Under the pieces are notes generated by a model, which had not been told where the DNA came from, did not search any database, and was given only the letters and a program-made list of their open reading frames with translations. Of a DNA stretch of 6,235 bases, positions 1 through 5,744 are shown in pieces. The translations under genes and the position numbers were made by a program. The stretch is from Solirubrobacterales bacterium (lineage in GTDB: Bacteria > Actinomycetota > Thermoleophilia > Solirubrobacterales > Solirubrobacteraceae). Location of the stretch: the NCBI GenBank assembly GCA_025963955.1, contig JAOPZU010000055.1, positions 1-6,235 of the forward strand, read 5' to 3'. Position 1 is the first letter of the stretch, and every line of letters starts with the position of its first letter.

Positions 1-2
1 GT

Positions 3-554
3 CGGCGAGCGCTGGCCTCGTGCGAGTTCAGCGGCACCCTCGCGCTGATCGACCTCCAGCGGGAGGCGGTGCTGCGGTACGTCGCGCTGCGGCCGACGGC
101 CATGCCGCAGGACGTCAAGCTCAGCCCGGACGGCCGTCGCTTCTTCGTCGCCGACATGGCGTCGGGTGGCGTCTGGATCCTCGACGCCCGGACCCTGGCC
201 AAGCGCTTCGAGCCGACCGGAAAGGGCGCCCACGGCATCTACGTCAGCCGCGACTCGCGCAAGCTCTACGTCAGCAACCGCGACGAGGGCACCGTCTCCG
301 TGCTGAACGCCAACAGCGGTCGCCGCCTGCACAAGTGGCGCATCCCCGGGCACGCGAGCCCCGACATGGGCGGCGTCTCGGCCGACGGCCGCGTGCTCTG
401 GCTCAGCGGCCGCTACGACGCGCAGGTCTACGCCATCGACACGCACACCGGCCGGCTCCTGCACCGCATCGCCGTCGGCCGGGGCCCCCACGGCCTGTCC
501 GTGTGGCCGCAGCCCGGTCGCTACTCCATCGGGCACACCGGCATCATGCGCTGA
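3..554 (+). CDS. YVTN/YncE-type beta-propeller protein, C-terminal part (5' end outside window)
   Basis: The reading frame is open from the left edge and ends at TGA 552-554, giving 183 visible residues. An internal GTG at 69 is not the real start, because the propeller sequence continues upstream of it (a CEFSGTLALIDL stretch at residues 7-18). At least three blade-like repeats are visible, with the family's SPDG / YVS / V-x-V-ID-x-TG pattern: SPDGRRFFVAD near residue 41, SRDSRKLYVSN near 82 and SADGRVLWLS near 126. Each is followed by a 'V.ILD/VLN/AID...TG' strand. The end, with GPHGLSVWPQPGRYSIGHTG, matches from memory the usual C-terminus of actinobacterial YncE-like proteins, so the 3' end looks intact. 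Such proteins are usually exported and their substrates are mostly unknown. Any signal peptide lies outside the window. The gene converges on the ABC permease gene. Family call is firm; function is not known. Confidence 0.9.
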   Translation, partial: RRALASCEFSGTLALIDLQREAVLRYVALRPTAMPQDVKLSPDGRRFFVADMASGGVWILDARTLAKRFEPTGKGAHGIYVSRDSRKLYVSNRDEGTVSVLNANSGRRLHKWRIPGHASPDMGGVSADGRVLWLSGRYDAQVYAIDTHTGRLLHRIAVGRGPHGLSVWPQPGRYSIGHTGIMR

Positions 555-581
555 CGCGGGGCGCGCTCACGCGTCCTCAGC
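550..581. terminator. Possible bidirectional terminator between convergent genes
   Basis: The two convergent genes are separated by only 22 bases. An imperfect stem spans both stop codons: GCTGA (550-554) pairs with TCAGC (577-581), and CGCG (555-558) with CGCG (570-573). There is a three-base bulge at 574-576 and an 11-base loop. There is no T-tract on either strand, as is common in high-GC actinobacteria. The pairing is modest and could be chance in such GC-rich DNA. Confidence 0.35.
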
Positions 582-1392
582 CGCCGGTGACGTCCCGCCG
601 CACGAACGACGTGAACGCCACCGCCACGCACGGCACGGCGTACAGCGCGCACACCCAGGCCGCGCGCACGACCGGCGCGTAGTCGATGGGCGTGCGGAGG
701 AAGCCCTGCCAGGCGTTGAACTGGGTCGTGAGGAGGTAGGGCTGCAGCGCGCCGAGCCCGGGCAGGATCGTCACGAGCTGCAGGATCAGGGAGATCATCA
801 GCGCGCCGACCACCGCGGCGGCGGAGTTGTGGGTCAGCACGCTGAGCAGCAGGGCGATCGCGACGATCCCGAGCAGGGGCATCATGTAGACGAGCAGGCT
901 GAAGGCGATGAGCTCGAGGCCCTTGCTCGCGGACACCGTCGTCCCGGAGAGCGTCACGAGCGGGTTGAAGCCCGAGACGGCGACGCCCGCGACAAGCGCG
1001 ACCGCGCCCATGAGGGCCAGCGCCACCGCGGCGTACGTGGAGGCCGCCAGCGCCTTGGCGACGAAGATGCGCGAGCGGTCGGTGGAGCGGGTGAGGATCG
1101 TCTTCAGCGTGCCGTTGTTGTCCTCGGCGGCCACGATGTCGCCCGCGACGAGCGCCGCGATGAGCGGGAAGAGCCAGATCGAGCCGAAGATGAGCAGCAC
1201 CGGCGGGATGGCGAGCCCGCTCTGGCGGACGTACCGCCCGAAGGCCACGTCCTCCGGCTGCCCCTGCTGCACGAGCAACGCCACCGCGAAGACGACGGGG
1301 ACGAGGACGGCGATCCCGAGCCCGAGGAAGGTGCGCTTCTGGGCCAGCAGCTTGCGCAGCTCCCAAGCGTAGACGGTGCGCAGGCGCGGCAT
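577..1392 (-). CDS. ABC-2 type transporter permease
   Basis: This 271-residue integral membrane protein is the membrane half of an ABC exporter of the ABC-2 (NatB/BcrB-like) type. About six hydrophobic segments are visible, near residues 23-42, 62-84, 112-140, 160-183, 190-212 and 243-262, which is the usual number for the family. A cytoplasmic N-terminal stretch 'YAWELRKLLAQKRT' and the loop 'GDIVAAEDNNGTLKTILTRS' (about 84-103) are the family's hallmark E-x-x-x-GTLK segment after the second membrane segment. The start ATG (1392-1390) shares its A with the TGA of the ATPase gene (1394-1392). A GTG directly in front (1395) would add one residue. There is no convincing Shine-Dalgarno sequence, so translation is probably coupled to the ATPase gene. 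The substrate cannot be read from the sequence. It is the last gene of the operon. Confidence 0.93.
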   Translation of the reverse strand: MPRLRTVYAWELRKLLAQKRTFLGLGIAVLVPVVFAVALLVQQGQPEDVAFGRYVRQSGLAIPPVLLIFGSIWLFPLIAALVAGDIVAAEDNNGTLKTILTRSTDRSRIFVAKALAASTYAAVALALMGAVALVAGVAVSGFNPLVTLSGTTVSASKGLELIAFSLLVYMMPLLGIVAIALLLSVLTHNSAAAVVGALMISLILQLVTILPGLGALQPYLLTTQFNAWQGFLRTPIDYAPVVRAAWVCALYAVPCVAVAFTSFVRRDVTGG

Positions 1393-2378
1393 CACGCAGG
1401 CACCGGGTCCGCGGTCGCCGGGAGGCCGCCGTCCACGGCGGGCTCGTCCTCGGTGAGCGTGAAGAAGACGTCCTCGAGCGTGGCGCGCACGGGCGACAGC
1501 TCGACGGGCGGTGCGCCCGCGTCCACCAGCGCGATCGACAGCGCGGCGATCGCCGCCTCGTCCGCCTCGAAGCGGAGGGACGACGGTGCCGACGCGGTGC
1601 CCGGCACCCCGGCGACCGCGCTCACGCCGCGCTGCTCGCGCAGGACCTGCTGGGCGCGCACGTCGTCGGTGGTGCGCAGGCGCCAGTGGCCGCCCGCGCG
1701 TGCTCGCAGCGACTCGACGTCCCCCTCGTAGACGATGCGGCCGGTGCGGACGATCGCCACGCGGTTGCAGAGCTCCTCCACCTCGGGCATGAGGTGGCTG
1801 GAGAGCAGGACGGTCGTGCCCTCGGAGGAGAGCCTCGCGACGAGCGCTCGCATGTCCCGCATGCCGGCCGGGTCCAGGCCCGTGGCGGGCTCGTCCAGCA
1901 GCAGCAGGCGCGGGTCGCGCAGCAGCGCCGCGGCCACACCGAGGCGCTGGCGCATGCCGTGGGAGTAGCCGCCGACCTTGTGGCCCTGACGCGCGGTCAT
2001 CTCGACGATGTCGAGCGCCTCGTCGATGCGCCCGGCCGCGCCGTCGCCGTCCAGCGCGGCGAGCAGCTCGAGGTTGCGCCGCCCGCTCATGTACGGGTAG
2101 AAGCGCGGGGCCTCGACGAATCCCGCGACGCCCTGCAGGGCCCGCGCCCCCTCCAGGAGCGGGTCGCGGCCGAACAGCCGCGCGGTGCCGGCGGTCGGCC
2201 GGATGAGGCCGAGGAGCATCCGCAGGACGGTCGTCTTGCCGGCGCCGTTCGGGCCGAGGTAGCCGTACACGTCGCCCGCCTCGACCGTCAGGTCCACGCC
2301 GGCCACCGCGGTCACGTCCCCGTACTCCTTCACGAGCCCGCGCGCGTGGATGGGCGGGGCGCCGGACGCGTCCGTCAT
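1392..2378 (-). CDS. ABC transporter ATP-binding protein (BcrA/NatA-type)
   Basis: This 328-residue ATPase powers the exporter whose permease is encoded next. In order it shows a Walker A motif GPNGAGKTT (42-50), a Q-loop region 'GFVEAPRFYP' (86-95) with Glu89 at the usual Gln position, and the signature YSHGMRQRL (138-146). Walker B/D-loop LLLLDEPATGLDP (158-170) and the H-loop SSH (193-195) follow. Residues from about 230 form a C-terminal accessory region ending in the common 'LEDVFFTLTED' motif of drug/Na+ exporter ATPases (DUF4162-like). The start chosen is ATG 2378-2376, since MTDASGAPPIHARGLVKEYGD is the normal N-terminus for the family. The frame stays open further upstream, but that Arg/Ser-rich stretch is a shadow of the LolA-like gene. 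The stop of that gene (TGA 2382-2380) lies one base before this ATG, so the two are co-transcribed and probably coupled. All catalytic motifs are present. The substrate is unknown. Confidence 0.95.
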   Translation of the reverse strand: MTDASGAPPIHARGLVKEYGDVTAVAGVDLTVEAGDVYGYLGPNGAGKTTVLRMLLGLIRPTAGTARLFGRDPLLEGARALQGVAGFVEAPRFYPYMSGRRNLELLAALDGDGAAGRIDEALDIVEMTARQGHKVGGYSHGMRQRLGVAAALLRDPRLLLLDEPATGLDPAGMRDMRALVARLSSEGTTVLLSSHLMPEVEELCNRVAIVRTGRIVYEGDVESLRARAGGHWRLRTTDDVRAQQVLREQRGVSAVAGVPGTASAPSSLRFEADEAAIAALSIALVDAGAPPVELSPVRATLEDVFFTLTEDEPAVDGGLPATADPVPA

Positions 2379-2379
2379 G

Positions 2380-3591
2380 TCACAGGCCCCGCGCGGCGGC
2401 CTCGGCGACGGCCTGCCGGACGGACCCGACGACGACGTACCGCACGCCCGACCGGGTGAACCGGACGCCGGTGCCGAGCGCGGTGGAGAGCTCCTGGCCC
2501 GGGTTGCCGTTGATCGACGGCTGCGGGAGGCCGCCCTGCTCACCGCCCGTGTCCTTCTTGGCCGGCGCGCTCGCCTCCGGGTCGGCGGCGGTCTCCAGGA
2601 CGGCGAGGCCGCCCAGGCCGGTCCCGTAGGTCACCAGGACGCCGCGGTCCGCGCTGTCCCGCCCGACCACACGCACCCCGCCGCGGCGCATCCCGGCGAG
2701 CGTCGCCGGCGCGCTGAGCGTGAACGGGACGGCCTTCGCGGCAGCGGCCAGGGTCTTCGGCTCGCCGACCTGGTGGTGCGCGCTTCCGGCGTCACCCCCG
2801 GAGGCCTGGTCCCGGAGGTCGACGGTCGTGACCTTCGCGCCGGCCGGCGGCGTGACGCCGAGGTCCGCCGGGGAGACCGAGCCGTAGTTCAGGTCGGTGA
2901 TCGCGAGCTCGAGAACGGGCTTCGCCCCACCCTGCTGGTAGACCGCCGCACGCAGCGGGACGCCGGTCGCGGCGTCCCACGCCAGCTCGGCGCCACCGAC
3001 GAGGCCGCCGTCGCGCGCCGGAGCGACACGGACGGTGTACGCCGAGATGCCGTGGACGTTGCCCGGCGTCGCGCCCGAGACCTGCAGGTGCCCCATCGCG
3101 TCGGCGAGACGCCGCTGGATGTCGGCGATCGTGGGGACGCCATCCGCCGCGTCGTTCCCCGTAGCGGCGCCCGCGCGGTCCGCGGGAAGCAGGGCCTGGT
3201 AGACGGCGTCGGACTGCTGGTCGTAGAGCGTGACCCGCTGCGGCGTGAGAACGATCTGGGTGTCGCCGTTGTCGGACTGCAGCTCGAGGCGGGCGCGGCC
3301 GTCCGCCGACGCCCACAGGCGACCCGTCCCGCCCTTCAGCAGCGGACTGCCGGTCGGCAGGATCGACGAGTCCACGAGCTTGTCGGTGAACGCGATCCGC
3401 GCGGTGAGACCGCTGACCGCCGGTGCGGCGAGCGCGTCGTGGATCGCGGCGGCGAGGGGCTTCGCCGGGGGCACGGCTCCACCGCTGGAGAGGGCGCTCG
3501 ACGCGAGCACGGCCGCCGCAGCGATGAGGGCGAGCGCGCCGCCGGTGAGCGAGGCGAGCCGGCGGGTTGACAGACGACGCAGCGACGACAT
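2380..3591 (-). CDS. Exported LolA/RseB-like protein (outer-membrane lipoprotein-sorting-protein fold)
   Basis: This 403-residue protein has a basic N-terminus (SSLRRLSTRR) followed by a hydrophobic stretch (about 14-37), a Sec signal or membrane anchor without a lipobox cysteine. The central region (about 45-255) has the strand-rich pattern of the LolA/RseB/DUF2092 group: 'GRLWASADGRARLELQSDNGDTQIVLTPQ' is cut here to its features, followed by 'VTLYDQQSDAVYQ', 'WDAATGVPLRAAVYQ' and 'LELAITDLNYG'. A C-terminal module (about 290-403) with 'VRVVGRDS', 'LVTYGTGLGGLAVLE' and 'GVRYVVVGSV' resembles, from memory, the DUF4367-like tail of actinobacterial LolA-family proteins. LolA/RseB folds bind lipids or acyl chains. 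Here the protein would sit outside the membrane, encoded just ahead of an ABC exporter. A GTG at 3600-3598, in frame three codons upstream with GGGG six bases before it, is the alternative start. The family call is good; the ligand and role are inference. Confidence 0.85.
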   Translation of the reverse strand: MSSLRRLSTRRLASLTGGALALIAAAAVLASSALSSGGAVPPAKPLAAAIHDALAAPAVSGLTARIAFTDKLVDSSILPTGSPLLKGGTGRLWASADGRARLELQSDNGDTQIVLTPQRVTLYDQQSDAVYQALLPADRAGAATGNDAADGVPTIADIQRRLADAMGHLQVSGATPGNVHGISAYTVRVAPARDGGLVGGAELAWDAATGVPLRAAVYQQGGAKPVLELAITDLNYGSVSPADLGVTPPAGAKVTTVDLRDQASGGDAGSAHHQVGEPKTLAAAAKAVPFTLSAPATLAGMRRGGVRVVGRDSADRGVLVTYGTGLGGLAVLETAADPEASAPAKKDTGGEQGGLPQPSINGNPGQELSTALGTGVRFTRSGVRYVVVGSVRQAVAEAAARGL

Positions 3592-3672
3592 GGCGTCCAC
3601 AGTAGGCCCCGCACATGAGAGGACGATGTGGCCACTGCATCCGGGCGCGACGACCCCATCGATCGCCGGTGG
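3592..3672 (-). other. Gap between MFS gene and LolA-ABC operon; probable promoter region, not resolved
   Basis: This 81-base gap follows the MFS stop and precedes the LolA-like start, so the operon may have its own promoter here. I see no convincing -10/-35 pair on the minus strand. A perfect 8-bp palindrome GTGGCCAC lies at 3628-3635, flanked by ATG/CAT. It could be a regulator site, but such short GC palindromes are expected by chance. Read-through from the MFS gene is also possible. Confidence 0.3.
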
Positions 3673-4896
3673 TCACGGCTCCGGCAGCGGTCGGCCGGCC
3701 GCGCCCCGCCCCGCCGGAGCCGGATCGAATGACGGCGGCGCTGCCGTCTGGTTGGCGACCAGCGCGGAGATCCCGAGGAGAACCGCGACGGCGGTGAGCG
3801 CGCGCAGGACGGTGAGGCTGTCGCCCAGCACGCCGATCAGCGGGGGCCCGCCGAGGAACGCGCAGTAGCCGATCGACGAGACGACGCTCACCCGTGCGGC
3901 CGCGTGCTGGGGTTCGTCGGCCGCGGCGCTCATGCCGACCGGGAAGCCGAGCGACGTGCCGAAGCCCCAGAGCAGCGCGCCGGCCACCGCCAGCGGGAGC
4001 CACGGGCTGAAGACGAACACGAGCACGCCCATGGTCCCTGCCGCGGCGATGCCGCGGACGAGGGTCACGCGGCCGTACCGGATCAGCAGCGCGGGGCCGA
4101 ACCAGCGCCCGGTCGTCATCGCCGCCAGGAACAAGCCGTAGGTCACGATGCCGAGCGCGGCCGACGTCCCGTAGCCGTCGATGGCCGCGACGCTGATCCA
4201 GTCGTTCGCGGTGCCCTCGGCGAAGGCGAACCCCAGGACGAAGACGCCGACGAGCAGCGTGCGCCGCTCGCGCCACGCAGCGCTCAGGCGTACCGGGGGA
4301 CCGCTGCGGCGCGCGGCGCCGCGGTCGTCGAGGAAGCCGCGGCCCACGACCGCCGCCGCCGCCGTCACGCCGACGGCGACGAGCGCGAGATGGACCGTGA
4401 CGGACACCGCGAGCGCCGTCATCGCCGCGCCGACGAGCGCTCCGCACACGGTGCCGAAGCTGTAGCCGGCGTGGAAGCGGGACATGACCGGCCGGTCGAG
4501 CTCCTGCTCCACCGCCGCGGCCTGCACGTTCATCGCCACGTCCCAACCGCCCGCACCGAACCCCAGGAGGAACAGGCCGGGCGACAGGACGACCACGCCT
4601 TCGGCGTACCCGAACGCGACCCAGAGGAGCCCGGCCGCCAAGGCGGCGGCCATCGCCGTCGACGTCCGGTGGCTGCCGACCCGCGCGATGACCGCGCCGA
4701 TCACCACCAGGGCGACGATGGCCCCGATGGCGACCACGAACAGGACGAGCCCCAGCGACGACGGCGACAGGTGCAGGCGCGCGCGGACCGCCGGGATCCG
4801 TGAGGCCCAGGACGCGAACGCGAAGCCGGAGCTGACGAACGCGACGGCGGTGGCGCGGGTGGCGTCGCGTGCGTCGCTGGCCGGGGACGGGGTCAC
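3673..4896 (-). CDS. MFS transporter, YbjJ-like
   Basis: This 407-residue polytopic membrane protein of the major facilitator superfamily has about twelve hydrophobic segments split by a polar central loop (about 187-212). Features shared with the YbjJ-like/fucose-permease-like branch, from memory, are 'FASWASRIPAVR' (27-38) in the first helix region and 'GFGAGGWDVAMNVQAAAVE' (112-130) in helix 4. 'FHAGYSFG' (141-148), 'AEGTANDWISV' (226-236) and 'GFGTSLGFPVGMSAA' (311-325) also fit. The last 25 residues are a Pro/Ala-rich cytoplasmic tail. The start is GTG 4896-4894; AGGG about ten bases upstream is a plausible but weak ribosome binding site, and it lies in a small GGCA/TGCC inverted repeat (4903-4913). 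The gene is followed 81 bases later by the LolA-ABC operon and preceded by a hairpin-rich gap. The substrate (sugar, drug or other) cannot be told from sequence. Confidence 0.92.
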   Translation of the reverse strand: MTPSPASDARDATRATAVAFVSSGFAFASWASRIPAVRARLHLSPSSLGLVLFVVAIGAIVALVVIGAVIARVGSHRTSTAMAAALAAGLLWVAFGYAEGVVVLSPGLFLLGFGAGGWDVAMNVQAAAVEQELDRPVMSRFHAGYSFGTVCGALVGAAMTALAVSVTVHLALVAVGVTAAAAVVGRGFLDDRGAARRSGPPVRLSAAWRERRTLLVGVFVLGFAFAEGTANDWISVAAIDGYGTSAALGIVTYGLFLAAMTTGRWFGPALLIRYGRVTLVRGIAAAGTMGVLVFVFSPWLPLAVAGALLWGFGTSLGFPVGMSAAADEPQHAAARVSVVSSIGYCAFLGGPPLIGVLGDSLTVLRALTAVAVLLGISALVANQTAAPPSFDPAPAGRGAAGRPLPEP

Positions 4897-4951
4897 GGGA
4901 CAGGCACCCTGCCACGACCGTCGCCGTGGAGGAGCCCGCTCGGTGTCGGTC

Positions 4952-4993
4952 GGCGGGGCGGCCGCGGCGCAGTCCCTGCGTCGCCGCCCCGCC
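4952..4993 (-). terminator. Strong GC hairpin (possible terminator or 5'-leader structure)
   Basis: The 11-base arm GGCGGGGCGGC (4952-4962) is the exact reverse complement of GCCGCCCCGCC (4983-4993). Inside it, CGCAG (4968-4972) pairs with CTGCG (4976-4980) around a TCC loop, leaving an asymmetric internal loop. There is no following T-tract on the minus strand. It sits between the L,D-transpeptidase and MFS genes, just after a second dyad at 5000-5024. It could be part of a tandem terminator or of the MFS leader RNA. Confidence 0.4.
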
Positions 4994-4999
4994 CCGCGT

Positions 5000-5024
5000 C
5001 ACGTCGCTCACGATGAGCGACGTG
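5000..5024 (-). terminator. Perfect 11-bp inverted repeat downstream of the L,D-transpeptidase gene
   Basis: CACGTCGCTCA (5000-5010) and TGAGCGACGTG (5014-5024) are exact reverse complements with a 3-base spacer. After a single mismatch (4999/5025), three more pairs extend the stem (4996-4998 with 5026-5028). It starts 15 bases past the stop of the minus-strand L,D-transpeptidase gene, the expected place for its terminator. No T-tract follows on the minus strand, which is common in high-GC actinobacteria. The alternative is a dyad operator for a regulator of the MFS gene, which starts 104 bases further on. Confidence 0.55.
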
Positions 5025-5039
5025 CCGCTTACGGGAGGT

Positions 5040-5744
5040 CTACCGAATCGTGACGGGGGTGCCGACGGACATCAGGGTGTCGAGCCGGAGGATGTCGGCG
5101 TTGCGCATCCGCACGCACCCGTGCGAGACGCGTCCCGGCAACAGCCCGGGCTCGTTGGTGCCGTGAATCCCGATGAAGCCGCCCCCCGGCCAGTCGGTGA
5201 GGACGTCCGAGTGGGCGCTGGTTCCGAAGGCCAGGCTCCCGTAGATCCCGCCCTCACTGGCCGGCACCAGGCGGTCGCGGACGTAGAAGGATCCGGCGGG
5301 CGTCGGCCATTTCGTGCGGCCGATCCCGACGGGCGCGGTGAACACCACCTTCCCACGCCGGATCAGGGTGGCGCGCAGCCGGCGGCGGTCGATCTTCAGC
5401 CAGGTGTCCACGTACCGCAGTTCGCCGACGGTGCTGCGCGGGATCCAGCCCGTCGCACCCGTCGGACGGACCGGGAGTTGCACACGCAGCCAGTCCTGGC
5501 CCCCGCTACGACGCCGGCTCAGGACCCCGACCAGCTCGTCGGTCCCGTCCCCCGTCCGCAGCCCGAGCCGCCCGACCGCCCGTGCACGGAGAGACGGCGC
5601 CGACCGGGCGACGACCGCCCGGTCCACGAAGGCGAAGTGCGATCGGTACCCCGGCTGCGACAACGTCCCGCCGGGGGCGGCGGCCGCGGCGGGGGCGACT
5701 GTCGCCAGCCCCGCCGCGGTGACCAGCAACAGCCGCCTGAGCAT
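5040..5744 (-). CDS. Exported L,D-transpeptidase (SH3-like + YkuD domains)
   Basis: This 234-residue enzyme is predicted to cross-link or modify peptidoglycan by acyl transfer from an L,D peptide bond, acting outside the membrane. Residues 1-23 are a signal peptide (MLRRLLLVTA, then an Ala-rich end). Residues about 42-107 look like a bacterial SH3-like wall-binding module ('ARSAPSLRARAVGRL...DWLRVQLP...GWIPRS'). The YkuD catalytic domain covers about 112-234. It has 'PTPAGSFYVRDRL' (148-160), 'IGIHGTNEPGLLPG' (191-204, His194) and the active-site SHGCVRM (207-213), with His208 and nucleophile Cys210. All expected catalytic residues are present. The start chosen is ATG 5744-5742: it begins directly with the signal peptide and shares its A with the stop of the preceding gene (TGA 5746-5744). 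The frame is open further upstream to 5825, but that extension is a shadow of the upstream gene. No clear ribosome binding site is seen, consistent with translational coupling. It lies immediately after an Ig-like secreted-protein gene. Confidence 0.94.
   Translation of the reverse strand: MLRRLLLVTAAGLATVAPAAAAAPGGTLSQPGYRSHFAFVDRAVVARSAPSLRARAVGRLGLRTGDGTDELVGVLSRRRSGGQDWLRVQLPVRPTGATGWIPRSTVGELRYVDTWLKIDRRRLRATLIRRGKVVFTAPVGIGRTKWPTPAGSFYVRDRLVPASEGGIYGSLAFGTSAHSDVLTDWPGGGFIGIHGTNEPGLLPGRVSHGCVRMRNADILRLDTLMSVGTPVTIR

Noticed and set aside
20..682. Plus-strand frame 20-682
   Set aside because: It is an Arg/Pro/Ala-rich shadow of the beta-propeller gene in another frame and extends into the convergent permease gene.
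2379..2543. N-terminal extension of the ABC ATPase frame upstream of ATG 2378
   Set aside because: The extension is low-complexity Ser/Arg/Pro sequence overlapping the end of the LolA-like gene. The family N-terminus starts at MTDASG.
829..3570. Long plus-strand open frames opposite the ABC and LolA-like genes (829-1731, 1686-2459, 2350-3570)
   Set aside because: Their composition is typical antisense shadow (Arg, Glu, Asp, His rich) and they show no motif, while the minus-strand genes are clear family members.
2792..5011. Very long minus-strand open frame (739 codons) across the LolA-like and MFS genes
   Set aside because: It is Arg/Gly/Pro-dominated, has no recognisable domain and runs through two well-supported genes in another frame. 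It is a GC-driven shadow.
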